DNA of 22,393 nt from JAZDEL01 sp043820655 (lineage in GTDB: Archaea > Iainarchaeota > Iainarchaeia > Iainarchaeales > JAZDEL01). The translations under genes and the position numbers were made by a program. The notes under the pieces were generated by a model. The model was not told the DNA's origin. It made no database searches and saw nothing but the letters and a program-made list of their open reading frames with translations. Where the stretch lies: positions 1-22,393 of the forward strand of contig JBDRDO010000057.1 in NCBI GenBank assembly GCA_043820655.1, in the 5' to 3' direction. Shown here one piece after another: positions 8,524 to 15,925 of this stretch (positions are counted from its first letter, which is position 1; every line of letters begins with the position of its first letter).

Positions 8524-10477
8524 CGGAGAATTTGCCGCAAGTTCGCTTGAGGAAAAGCGCAAGAAATGGCGCTGGAAGGACCGCAGGTACAAGAGCAGGA
8601 TGCGCGGAAGCAGGAAGAAGTATGATTTACTGGAAGGGGCACCGCAGGGCCGCGGAATTGTTACCGAGAAGCGCGGAGTTACAGCCAAACAACCCAACTC
8701 GGGGATTAGAAAGTGCGTTGCTCCGGAAACAAATGTAATGCTGGCGGACGGGTGCCAAACAACAATCCAGGAACTCGGCGGGTTCTGGGAAAACGCAGTA
8801 GTGCATGATTGCGGCTGGGCAAATAAGGAAATTTCCGCCGCATCCCTAACGGACCATTTTGGCTACGGGGCGGATGAATTTTCTGCGGATGGCGTTTACC
8901 GCATCAGCACGGGAGAAACGGGAAGAACACTTACCGCCTCCGGCGACCATCCGATATTTACCATGCGCGGGAAAGTTAATGTAAAGGAATTGAAGCCCGG
9001 CAACAGGGTTGCTGTGCTGCCGGGAAATCCCGTGAGGTTCGGCACAACAGGAGAAATTATTCTGGACGAAAGCGGGATTAGGGGCGCGTGCCCGGCAAAC
9101 TCAAAGGTAGAGAGAATTCTGGCCGAGCTGAAGCAAAAAGAATTGCTGCCGTTAAGGCTTGACAGCCCGAAAACCGCCAAGATTGCGAGGATTATTGGGC
9201 ACTTATTCGGGGACGGATGCCTGAGCTGGGGCAGGTCCGGAACAGGCTTCGGCGGGAAAATTATTTTCAGCGGCAACCCTCAGGACTTAGGGGAGATAAG
9301 AAAGGATGCGGCTGCTTTGGGTTTGAGGCCATCGCCTGTGCAAAAGACAAAAAGAACGAGCACTGTGGAGCATGCAAAAGGAAGCCACACAATCAGCGGG
9401 ACAAGTTACTCAATGTCCTGCTCTTCGGTCGCATTTTTCACCCTGATGAAGGCACTGGGCGTGCCTGCAGGGGATAAGGCGGCGGCGGCATACTCCGTGC
9501 CAAAATGGATAATGGAGGGGCCTTTATGGGTTAAGGAGGAGTTCCTTGCCGCTTATTTCGGAAGCGAGCTGGAAAAGCCGCGCATAAAGGGAAAAACATT
9601 TCAGTGCCCGTGCCTTTGCCTAAATAAAACAGAGGGCAAACTGAGTGCGGGCATTAAATTTGCGGGGGATTTGAAAAAGATGCTGAATGAGTTTGGCGTG
9701 GAGGTTTCAAAGATAAGAACCGCCCCTTGCTGCAGGAGGAAAGACGGCACAAAAACGTACAGGGTTCTGCTTTACATTAAATCCAACCACGGCTCCCTGA
9801 TGAACCTCTTCGGAAAAATCGGCTACAAATACTGCAGGGAAAGGAATGCACTTGCAAGGCAGGCATTTGAGTACCTTACAATAAGGAAAATAAAACTTGA
9901 AAGGCACAGGAAGGCATTTGCATCGGCGAAACGGCTGAGAAAGAAGGGCTTAACAATTGGCGGCATCGCAAAAGAGCTCGGGAAAGCGGGCTACGGTGAA
10001 ATAACAAAAGGGGTTGTGAACTACTGGGTTTCCGTAGGTGTAAGGCACGAGGAAAAGATTGGCACTACCGCAAAATGCGAGCAGTTCCATGTCTGGAGAA
10101 AAAAAGCAACGAAAGGCCTGGGGGACAGCGGGCTTGTGTGGGAAACCATAAGCGGCATAGAAAAGGCCAAGGCGCAAAGGCTGCTTGATATTACGACCTC
10201 AAGCGGCAACCACAACTTCTTTGCAAACGGCTTCCTTACGGGAAACTGCGTCCGCGTGCAGCTCATAAAGAACGGCAGGCAGCTGACAGCGCTTGCTCCT
10301 GGTGACGGTGCAATTAAATTCATTGACGAACACGATGAGGTTGTTGTTGAGGGAATAGGGGGGGCGATGCACGGACCTAAAGGGGATTTATGGGGCGTGA
10401 AATACAGGGTAATTAAGGTTAACAACCAGAGCCTTGAACAGTTAAGGTCAGGCAAGATTGAGAAAGTGAAAAGATAA
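8516..10477 (+). CDS. rps12: Ribosomal protein S12 precursor containing an intein
   Basis: The 653-residue precursor is uS12 split by a 511-residue intein. Residues 1-66 are the S12 N-terminal part, ending in the decoding-centre loop AKQPNSGIRK. Residues 578-653 resume with CVRVQLIKNGRQ and continue through PGDGAIKFIDEHDEV. After removal S12 would be 142 residues, the normal archaeal length, and the rejoined K-C-V-R-V junction reads exactly as an uninterrupted archaeal S12. S12 monitors codon-anticodon pairing in the 30S A site. The second decoding loop reads GDLWGVKY where DxPGVRY is nearly universal, so Trp626 (115 in the mature protein) replaces a conserved Pro. The start ATG overlaps nusA by 8 nt. 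Confidence 0.95.
   Translation: MASGEFAASSLEEKRKKWRWKDRRYKSRMRGSRKKYDLLEGAPQGRGIVTEKRGVTAKQPNSGIRKCVAPETNVMLADGCQTTIQELGGFWENAVVHDCGWANKEISAASLTDHFGYGADEFSADGVYRISTGETGRTLTASGDHPIFTMRGKVNVKELKPGNRVAVLPGNPVRFGTTGEIILDESGIRGACPANSKVERILAELKQKELLPLRLDSPKTAKIARIIGHLFGDGCLSWGRSGTGFGGKIIFSGNPQDLGEIRKDAAALGLRPSPVQKTKRTSTVEHAKGSHTISGTSYSMSCSSVAFFTLMKALGVPAGDKAAAAYSVPKWIMEGPLWVKEEFLAAYFGSELEKPRIKGKTFQCPCLCLNKTEGKLSAGIKFAGDLKKMLNEFGVEVSKIRTAPCCRRKDGTKTYRVLLYIKSNHGSLMNLFGKIGYKYCRERNALARQAFEYLTIRKIKLERHRKAFASAKRLRKKGLTIGGIAKELGKAGYGEITKGVVNYWVSVGVRHEEKIGTTAKCEQFHVWRKKATKGLGDSGLVWETISGIEKAKAQRLLDITTSSGNHNFFANGFLTGNCVRVQLIKNGRQLTALAPGDGAIKFIDEHDEVVVEGIGGAMHGPKGDLWGVKYRVIKVNNQSLEQLRSGKIEKVKR
8714..10246 (+). 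mobile_element. S12 intein with LAGLIDADG endonuclease and helix-turn-helix region
   Basis: In-frame intein of 511 residues between Lys66 and Cys578 of the S12 precursor. Cys1 begins block A (CVAPETNVMLADG). Block B is SGDHPIF, with Ser76 where Thr is usual and His79 present. Endonuclease motif 1 is IIGHLFGDG with Asp167; motif 2 is FLAAYFGSE with Glu285 at the catalytic position, so both acidic metal ligands are kept. Residues about 400-440 (RLRKKGLTIGGIAKELG onward) look like a helix-turn-helix that could help recognise the target. Block F is LLDITTSSGNHNFFANG and the intein ends G510-N511 before Cys+1. The penultimate residue is Gly where His is usual. Splicing and homing competence are inferred from these motifs. 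Confidence 0.94.
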
Positions 10478-10496
10478 ATGAAATCAGGGTGAGGAT

Positions 10497-11096
10497 ATGA
10501 AGGTTTTTGGAAAGTGGGATGTTGAGGATGTTCAGATAAGTGACATAAGCCTTGCAAACCACATAACTTTGGAAGGGAGGAGGATACCGCACACATTCGG
10601 AAGGCGCGCTGCGGGCAACCTTGAGAAATCAAGCCTTAACATAATTGAAAGGCTGACAAACAAGGTTATGCGTTCGGGGCAGGGGAAGAGAAAGTTAAGC
10701 GGGAAGTATATTCGCGGGCGCGGCTCCTGTGGAAAGAAACTTCAGGCAATGAGGATTGTTGAGGGGGCATTTGAGATTATTGAAAGGGAAACCAAGGAGA
10801 ATCCGATTCAGATTCTTGTAAGGGCAATTGAGAATGCAGGTCCGAGAGAGGATATCACAAGAATTAAAAGGGGCGGGATTTCATACACGGTTTCCGTTGA
10901 TGTTTCCCCTGTAAGGAGGGTTGATGAATCCCTCAAAAACCTTGCGCTTTCCGCATTTTCATCCTCATTCAATAAGAAAGTTTCCGCTGAAGAGGCACTT
11001 GCAAAGGAAATTATGCTTGCCGCCAAGGAAGACAACACCTCATTCTCAATCAAGAGGCGCGATGAGGTTGAGCGCATAGCAAAGAGCTCGAGATGA
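10497..11096 (+). CDS. rps7: Ribosomal protein S7
   Basis: This 199-residue protein is archaeal uS7, which nucleates assembly of the 30S head and lines the E-site mRNA exit. Recognisable segments are the N-terminal WDVEDVQISDISL, RRIPHTFGRRAAGN, IIERLTNKVMRSG, and the family core NPIQILVRAIENAGPRED followed by SVDVSPVRRVDESL. Length fits archaeal S7 (about 190-215). ATG at 10497 follows GGGTGAGG at 10487-10494, one of the clearest Shine-Dalgarno sites in the run. The gene is 19 nt after rps12 and 4 nt before fusA, the usual str-operon order. Confidence 0.95.
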   Translation: MKVFGKWDVEDVQISDISLANHITLEGRRIPHTFGRRAAGNLEKSSLNIIERLTNKVMRSGQGKRKLSGKYIRGRGSCGKKLQAMRIVEGAFEIIERETKENPIQILVRAIENAGPREDITRIKRGGISYTVSVDVSPVRRVDESLKNLALSAFSSSFNKKVSAEEALAKEIMLAAKEDNTSFSIKRRDEVERIAKSSR

Positions 11097-11100
11097 TAGC

Positions 11101-14100
11101 ATGGCAAGAAAAGAGGATGTTGCAAAGCTTGCTGAAGAACTGATGAACCAGCGCGAAAATATAAGGAACATCGGAATTGTTGCGCACATTGACCATGGGA
11201 AGTGCGTCTCCGGCGACACTAAAATTGCCCTTGCAGACGGGCGGTTTGTCAGGGCGGCAGAATTGTATGAGGAATACGGCAAATCCGGGAAACTTGTTAA
11301 AAGCAGTGCTGCTGAAAAGGTTTTTGACATCTCAGGTTCGGGGCTGAAGGTTTTTTCCCTGAACAAAAAAGAAATGATACAGGAGAAAAAGAAGGTAAGC
11401 CACGCCTGGAAAATGAAGGAAAAGGGCGAACTTGTGGAACTGGAACTCTCAACCGGCATGCGCATTGAAACAACGCCCGAACACAAATACCTCGTACTTA
11501 ACGAAGACGGAAAAATTAAGGAGGTAAAGGCAGCGGAACTGCGGGAAAACGCGTTCATTGTCTGCCCGAAAAAGCTGGAGCATAATTCCCTAAGCATTGA
11601 TGCTTTTAAGCAATCTGCCCTTGAAAGGCTCGGAAAAGACAACTCCTTTTTTGTTGTGCTTGAAAAGGGCAGGGGGATTGAACTAAAGAAAAAAATACTT
11701 GAAAATGGCATGGCAAAAACAAGGGAAGCCATAGGGAGTGCACTTGGGAAGAGGGGGTTTGCCTGCGCGGTTTATGCAAACAGGTACAGGATTCAGGACT
11801 ACCTGAGGCTTGCCGAACTTTTTGGGATTTCAAACGCGTATGATGCAATTGAAAAAATAAACTACAGGCAGGGCGTAAGGAAAGAGGGGCACTCCTCGCT
11901 TTACCTGAAACTCCCGAGTAATGATTATGAAATAACCGAACTTATGTACCTTCTCGGCGTTATCTGGGGGGACGGGGGAATTTCAGGGAAGGAAGTAAGG
12001 GTAACAAATGAAAGCAGGCAGATGCAGCAGGAAATTAAAAGAATTGTTGCGGAACTTTTCGGGAGAGAAGTCAGAATAAAAAAATACGGGGGAAGGGCGA
12101 CAAGAATTGACCTGAAACTTGGGAGAACATTTACAGAACTGCTTATAAGGGTTTTTGGCCTGCCCAGGAAAAACAAATCCCACTCAATAGGCATCCCTGA
12201 ACTTGTTCAGAAAATGCCGAAAGAGCACCTGAAGGCATTTATCCAGGGTTATTTTGACACAGACGGCACGCTTGAAACATCAAGGAGGGCTGTAAGCATC
12301 AGTTCAGCCTCAAGGCAGATGATGGGAGAACTGCAGCTGAACCTCCTGAAATTCGGCTGTCCCGCAACATTCAACAGGAAGAAGCAGGCACTTTATATTT
12401 CCGCCTCAAATATGGAAACTTTCAGGGAAAAAATCAACTTCAGGCTGGAATCAAAGCGGAAAAGGCTGGATGCAATTGTTGAAAAGGCGGAAGCGCCGAA
12501 CAGGAACACTGATTTGCTGCCGCTGAAGCCCGCCATACTAAAGGGGCTGAGGGAAAGTATGAGTCTTGCACAGGGGGATTTTTTCCCATCCTACGGGCCG
12601 ATTGAAAGGGGGCAGATTCCGCTCTATTCCCCGCACCTGGATGAAGCGGTAAATGTTTTTTACAGGAACGCGGGAAACCCGAAAATAAAGGACATGAACG
12701 CATGGACTGAAATGCAGGAGCTTGAAAAGATTGGCCGGGAGTGCTATTACCCGCAGATAACGGCAATAAAAAGAAAAAAATTCACAGGGTGGGTTTATGA
12801 TTTCACTGTCCAGGGAAACCACAATTTTATCGGGAATGGCTGTGTTGTGCATAACACAACAATGACTGATTCCCTTGTTGCGGCCTCGGGTTTAATTTCA
12901 AAGGAGCTTGCGGGGCAGCAGCTGTTCATGGATTCCTATGCTTTGGAGCAGGAGCGCGGAATAACAATTAATGCCGCGACAATTTCGCTTGTGCACGAGC
13001 ACAAGGGCGTAAAGCACCTGATTAATGTTATTGACACCCCGGGACACATTGACTTCGGGGGGGACGTTATACGCGCAATGCGTGCGGTTGACGGGGTCAT
13101 AGTTGTTGTTGATGCAGTTGAGGGCACGATGCCGCAGACAGAAACTGTGATAAGGCAGGCACTGAAGGAGCATGTGAAGCCTGTGCTTTTTATTAACAAG
13201 GTTGACAGGCTTGTGAATGAACTGCAGGTTACGGAAGAGGAGATGCAGCAGCGCTTTGTAAAGGCAATTGCGGGCGTTAATAATCTGATTAAGAAAAATG
13301 TGCCGAAGGAGTTTGTGGATAAGTGGGTTGTTAAGGTTGAGGATGGGAGTGTTGTTTTCGGCTCGGGGTATTACAAGTGGGCTGTCAGCGTCCCCAGAAT
13401 GAAGGAAACAGAGGTAAGTTTCAAGGATGTTTACAGGTTTTGCAAGGAGGAAAAGCAGAAGGAGCTTGCTGAGAAAAGCCCCCTGCATCTTGCAATTTTA
13501 CAGATGGTTATAGACCATCTGCCAAACCCGATAACCGCACAGAGATACAGGACGCCTGCAATATGGTCGGGCGATAAGGAGAGTGAAGTCGGGAAGGCGA
13601 TGCTTGCATGCGACCAGAACGGACCTTTTGCAATGATGGTTACCGATGTTTCTGTGGATCCGCATGCGGGAGATATTGCATCAGGCAGGGTTTACAGCGG
13701 CACAGTAAGGGCGGGAATGACCGTAAGGGCACTGGGCCTGCAGAAGGAGGTTAAGCTGCAGCAAGTCGGCATATTCATGGGGCCTGACAGGGTTACTGTT
13801 GATGCCATTCCTGCGGGAAATATTGCCGCGCTTGTCGGCCTTAAGGAGGTTTTCGCCGGGGAAACAATCTCAACGGATGAAATGAAGGAATTTGAAAGTT
13901 TCATGAGCACTGCCGAGCCTGTTATGACAGTGAGTGTTGAGGCAAAGCACACAAAGGATTTGCCAAAGCTTATTGCAGCCATAAGGCAGATTACGAAAGA
14001 GGACCCGAACATAAGGGCTTCAATAAACAATGAGACAGGGGAGCACCTTATTTCAGGGATGGGCGAATTGCATTTGGAGGTTACGCAGTACAGGATCGAA

Positions 14101-14946
14101 ACCGACCATAAAATCCCGATTGATGTCAGCCCGCCTATTGTTGTTTACAAGGAATTCATTACCAAGCCGAGCCCGATTCTTGAGGCAAAAAGCCCGAACA
14201 AGCACAACAAGTTCAAGCTTGACTCGGAGCCTATGCCAAAGGACATACTGGATAAAATGATTGAGATGCGGATTGACGGGAAGGTTAAGCCAAAGGACAA
14301 GGAAATGATTGCCAAGTTTGAGGAGTGCGGCTTTGACAAGGAAGTTGCAAAGAAGATTTGGTGTGTTCACAATAACTGCATTCTTGTTGATTTGACGCGC
14401 GGGATACAGTCACTGCATGAAATCAGGGAACTTGTTATTGAGGGTTTCAAGGATGCGATGGACGGCGGTCCTCTCGCTAAAGAGAAATGCATGGGCGTGA
14501 TGGTTAAAATGTCAGATGCAACACTGCACGAGGATGCAATACACCGCGGGCCTGCGCAGATTCTGCCCGTAATTACGCGCGGAATTTATGCATGTATGCT
14601 TGCCGCAGACGCGATTTTGCTTGAGCCGAAACAGACTTTGACAATTACGGTTCCGCAGGATTATATGGGTGCCGTAAGCAAGGAGCTAGGCACAAGGAGA
14701 ACGCAGATAAGCGACATGCGCACGGAAGGGGACAGTTCAATTATTGTCGGAAAAGCGCCTGTTAAGGAATTGATTGGGTTTTCTAAGGATATTCGCTCCG
14801 CTACTCAGGGCAGGGCAATCTGGACTGCGGAATACGCGGGCTATGAGCCATTGCCGCGTGAACTGCAGAAGGGCATAATTACAGAAGTGCGAAAGCGCAA
14901 GGGCATGAACCCAGAAGTCAAGCCCTACCAGTTCTTTTTGGAATAG
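11101..14946 (+). CDS. fusA: Translation elongation factor 2 precursor with P-loop intein
   Basis: The 1281-residue precursor is archaeal EF-2, the translocation GTPase, interrupted by a 551-residue intein. Residues 1-34 end at the G1/P-loop (AHIDHGK); residue 586 resumes with TTMTDSLVAASG. Then come switch I (ERGITINAA), the DTPGHIDF G3 motif and NKVDR as G4. Spliced EF-2 would be 730 residues, the normal archaeal size. The diphthamide site is intact: LHEDAIHRGPAQ with His1148 (597 in the mature protein). Because the intein splits the P-loop, the precursor cannot be an active GTPase until spliced. It starts 4 nt after rps7 and ends just before a 9-bp hairpin, likely the operon terminator. 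Confidence 0.96.
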   Translation: MARKEDVAKLAEELMNQRENIRNIGIVAHIDHGKCVSGDTKIALADGRFVRAAELYEEYGKSGKLVKSSAAEKVFDISGSGLKVFSLNKKEMIQEKKKVSHAWKMKEKGELVELELSTGMRIETTPEHKYLVLNEDGKIKEVKAAELRENAFIVCPKKLEHNSLSIDAFKQSALERLGKDNSFFVVLEKGRGIELKKKILENGMAKTREAIGSALGKRGFACAVYANRYRIQDYLRLAELFGISNAYDAIEKINYRQGVRKEGHSSLYLKLPSNDYEITELMYLLGVIWGDGGISGKEVRVTNESRQMQQEIKRIVAELFGREVRIKKYGGRATRIDLKLGRTFTELLIRVFGLPRKNKSHSIGIPELVQKMPKEHLKAFIQGYFDTDGTLETSRRAVSISSASRQMMGELQLNLLKFGCPATFNRKKQALYISASNMETFREKINFRLESKRKRLDAIVEKAEAPNRNTDLLPLKPAILKGLRESMSLAQGDFFPSYGPIERGQIPLYSPHLDEAVNVFYRNAGNPKIKDMNAWTEMQELEKIGRECYYPQITAIKRKKFTGWVYDFTVQGNHNFIGNGCVVHNTTMTDSLVAASGLISKELAGQQLFMDSYALEQERGITINAATISLVHEHKGVKHLINVIDTPGHIDFGGDVIRAMRAVDGVIVVVDAVEGTMPQTETVIRQALKEHVKPVLFINKVDRLVNELQVTEEEMQQRFVKAIAGVNNLIKKNVPKEFVDKWVVKVEDGSVVFGSGYYKWAVSVPRMKETEVSFKDVYRFCKEEKQKELAEKSPLHLAILQMVIDHLPNPITAQRYRTPAIWSGDKESEVGKAMLACDQNGPFAMMVTDVSVDPHAGDIASGRVYSGTVRAGMTVRALGLQKEVKLQQVGIFMGPDRVTVDAIPAGNIAALVGLKEVFAGETISTDEMKEFESFMSTAEPVMTVSVEAKHTKDLPKLIAAIRQITKEDPNIRASINNETGEHLISGMGELHLEVTQYRIETDHKIPIDVSPPIVVYKEFITKPSPILEAKSPNKHNKFKLDSEPMPKDILDKMIEMRIDGKVKPKDKEMIAKFEECGFDKEVAKKIWCVHNNCILVDLTRGIQSLHEIRELVIEGFKDAMDGGPLAKEKCMGVMVKMSDATLHEDAIHRGPAQILPVITRGIYACMLAADAILLEPKQTLTITVPQDYMGAVSKELGTRRTQISDMRTEGDSSIIVGKAPVKELIGFSKDIRSATQGRAIWTAEYAGYEPLPRELQKGIITEVRKRKGMNPEVKPYQFFLE
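11203..12855 (+). mobile_element. EF-2 P-loop intein with LAGLIDADG endonuclease
   Basis: In-frame intein of 551 residues inserted between Lys34 and Thr586 of EF-2. Block A starts with Cys1 (CVSGDTKIALADG). Block B is TPEH with Thr91 and His94. Motif 1 is LLGVIWGDG (Asp257) and motif 2 FIQGYFDTDG (Asp354), so the LAGLIDADG endonuclease keeps both catalytic acids. Residues about 160-215, before motif 1, look like an extra helical DNA-binding insert. Block F is WVYDFTVQGNHNF and the C-terminus is the canonical His550-Asn551, followed by Thr+1. All splicing residues are present. Codons lean to AAA and GAA, whereas flanking EF-2 prefers AAG and GAG, pointing to separate ancestry. The site equals the known archaeal IF2 intein site in the same P-loop. 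Confidence 0.96.
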
Positions 14947-14949
14947 CGC

Positions 14950-14982
14950 CGGTTTTGCCGCCGCGCTGAATCAGCAAAACCG
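14950..14982 (+). terminator. Hairpin after EF-2, probable operon terminator
   Basis: A perfect 9-bp inverted repeat (cggttttgc at 14950-14958 and gcaaaaccg at 14974-14982) with a 15-nt loop begins 4 nt after the EF-2 stop and just before the next promoter. No long T tract follows, so its terminator role is inferred from position. Confidence 0.5.
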
Positions 14983-14987
14983 CCAAA

Positions 14988-14997
14988 TTTAAATATA
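14988..14997 (+). promoter_or_regulatory. TATA box of the leaderless 44-codon gene
   Basis: tttaaatata, preceded by the purine-containing caaa, is centred about 25 nt upstream of the ATG at 15018. This is the classic archaeal spacing for transcription starting at or next to the start codon, and no Shine-Dalgarno is present. Confidence 0.65.
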
Positions 14998-15017
14998 AAC
15001 AGGGGCGCATATATAGT

Positions 15018-15152
15018 ATGCACGAAAAAACAAGAAATATTTCGTTTAAGGAACTTAAAAAGGCCTTTGAAAGGGTGGAGAAGGACCCAGATGCAGTCGC
15101 GGCTGTAAAGGCGCATTACAAGGAGCATACAGGGCGCGATTACCGCCCTTAA
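15018..15152 (+). CDS. 44-residue protein of unknown function, convergent with a PIN gene
   Basis: A short ORF starts at ATG 15018 and encodes 44 residues, charged and probably helical, with an FKELKKAFERVEKDPDA helix and a C-terminal VKAHYKEHTGRDYRP. It is supported by a well-placed TATA box and leaderless geometry. I do not recognise the family. It overlaps the 3' end of the convergent PIN-domain gene by 4 nt (15149-15152). Its VKAHxKEH segment also appears in the 42-residue ORF behind the Doc/Fic gene at 18034, which suggests a common family of toxin-adjacent small proteins, possibly antitoxins. That role is inference only. Confidence 0.6.
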   Translation: MHEKTRNISFKELKKAFERVEKDPDAVAAVKAHYKEHTGRDYRP

Positions 15153-15640
15153 ACCAGTTTCTCAAATTCGCGGAAACCGATAAAGCGGGGAATGCGAAGA
15201 CCGTCTCTCCTATTCACTTTTCTGTAAATGCGCAGGCAGCCCTTGGTGCGCATTGTGCGATTGTCCTCGGAGCACACTATGTCGAGACTGTGGATAGAAG
15301 CACACGCCACAATTATGAAATCGCTGATTATTTTGCCAAAAGACTGCGCCCCGTTGTATTCATCCCAGTATTTAAGCGCAAGGAAGTTCACGACTTCCCC
15401 TGTTTCAAGGTTGTGCCTGCCCACAACAAAATCATAGGTATTAAGCAGCCAGTTTCTCGCATTCCTGCCGTTCCACTTTATTCCCCTTGGCATGCGGCGC
15501 AATTCGCCACGTATGACCTTGTTCCCATAAACCACTACTCTATCCGAATGCCTAACCGCCTTTGCGAAGACTGTTCCTTTCCCAAGCACAAGGGCATCAT
15601 AAATATTGGTGTCCAGCATTACACGCAATTTTGCATCCAT
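15149..15640 (-). CDS. PIN-domain ribonuclease-like protein
   Basis: This 163-residue protein shows the PIN signature: MLDTNIYDAL with Asp10, VIRGELRRM with Glu46, and SDFIIVACASIHSLDIVCSED with Asp107 and Asp126. These four acidic residues form the metal-dependent RNase site of PIN domains, as in VapC toxins. It is somewhat longer than a minimal VapC (about 130). No antitoxin lies upstream on the same strand; the only close partner is the 44-codon gene convergent at its 3' end. It separates the EF-2 and EF-1A genes, which are normally adjacent, so it looks like an insertion. It could be a toxin or a housekeeping PIN nuclease. No clear promoter or Shine-Dalgarno is seen. Confidence 0.82.
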   Translation of the reverse strand: MDAKLRVMLDTNIYDALVLGKGTVFAKAVRHSDRVVVYGNKVIRGELRRMPRGIKWNGRNARNWLLNTYDFVVGRHNLETGEVVNFLALKYWDEYNGAQSFGKIISDFIIVACASIHSLDIVCSEDNRTMRTKGCLRIYRKVNRRDGLRIPRFIGFREFEKLV

Positions 15641-15866
15641 TATTTAGCCGCCTAACGGCAGAAGCAGAGACAATAAGAAATGTGCGCAGAGGCATTAATA
15701 AAACTAAGCAAGGTGCATTTCCGGTGCGGGGCCTTTTTGCAAAAAAGCAAAGGCGCGCGGGTTTATTAACCTTTCCAAACAAATTAAGTAGGATTGGAAT
15801 CAAGGGAATTATGGTGAAATTCCCGAAGTTGAATTAAAAGCCAACGGAACCCCGCGGAAGCCGCGG
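15641..15866. other. Hairpin-rich spacer between PIN and EF-1A genes
   Basis: No gene is supported. The spacer holds three inverted repeats. At 15731-15754 gccttt and aaaggc form an outer stem with an inner GC/GC pair and an A-rich loop. At 15804-15824 gggaatt and aattccc form a 7-bp stem with a 7-nt loop. At 15852-15866 ccgcgg is repeated with a 3-nt spacer. It probably carries the divergent promoters of both genes and may be transcribed as structured leader or terminator RNA. Confidence 0.4.
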
Positions 15867-15917
15867 TTTAAACGTTTTTAAGGCTTTTGTTTTAAGGATT
15901 AAGTATTAATTGGAGGT
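15867..15917 (+). promoter_or_regulatory. EF-1A promoter region and strong Shine-Dalgarno
   Basis: Candidate TATA elements tttaaac (15867-15873) or tttttaag (15875-15882) lie 45-60 nt before the ATG, followed by a short leader with GGAGGT at 15912-15917, 8 nt before the start. This is the strongest ribosome-binding site in the window, fitting a highly expressed factor with its own promoter. Confidence 0.6.
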
Positions 15918-15925
15918 AGTTTAAA

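Noticed and set aside
15228..15655. Long plus-strand open frames opposite the PIN gene
   Set aside because: They lack family features and promoters, and the minus-strand frame carries all four PIN acidic residues.
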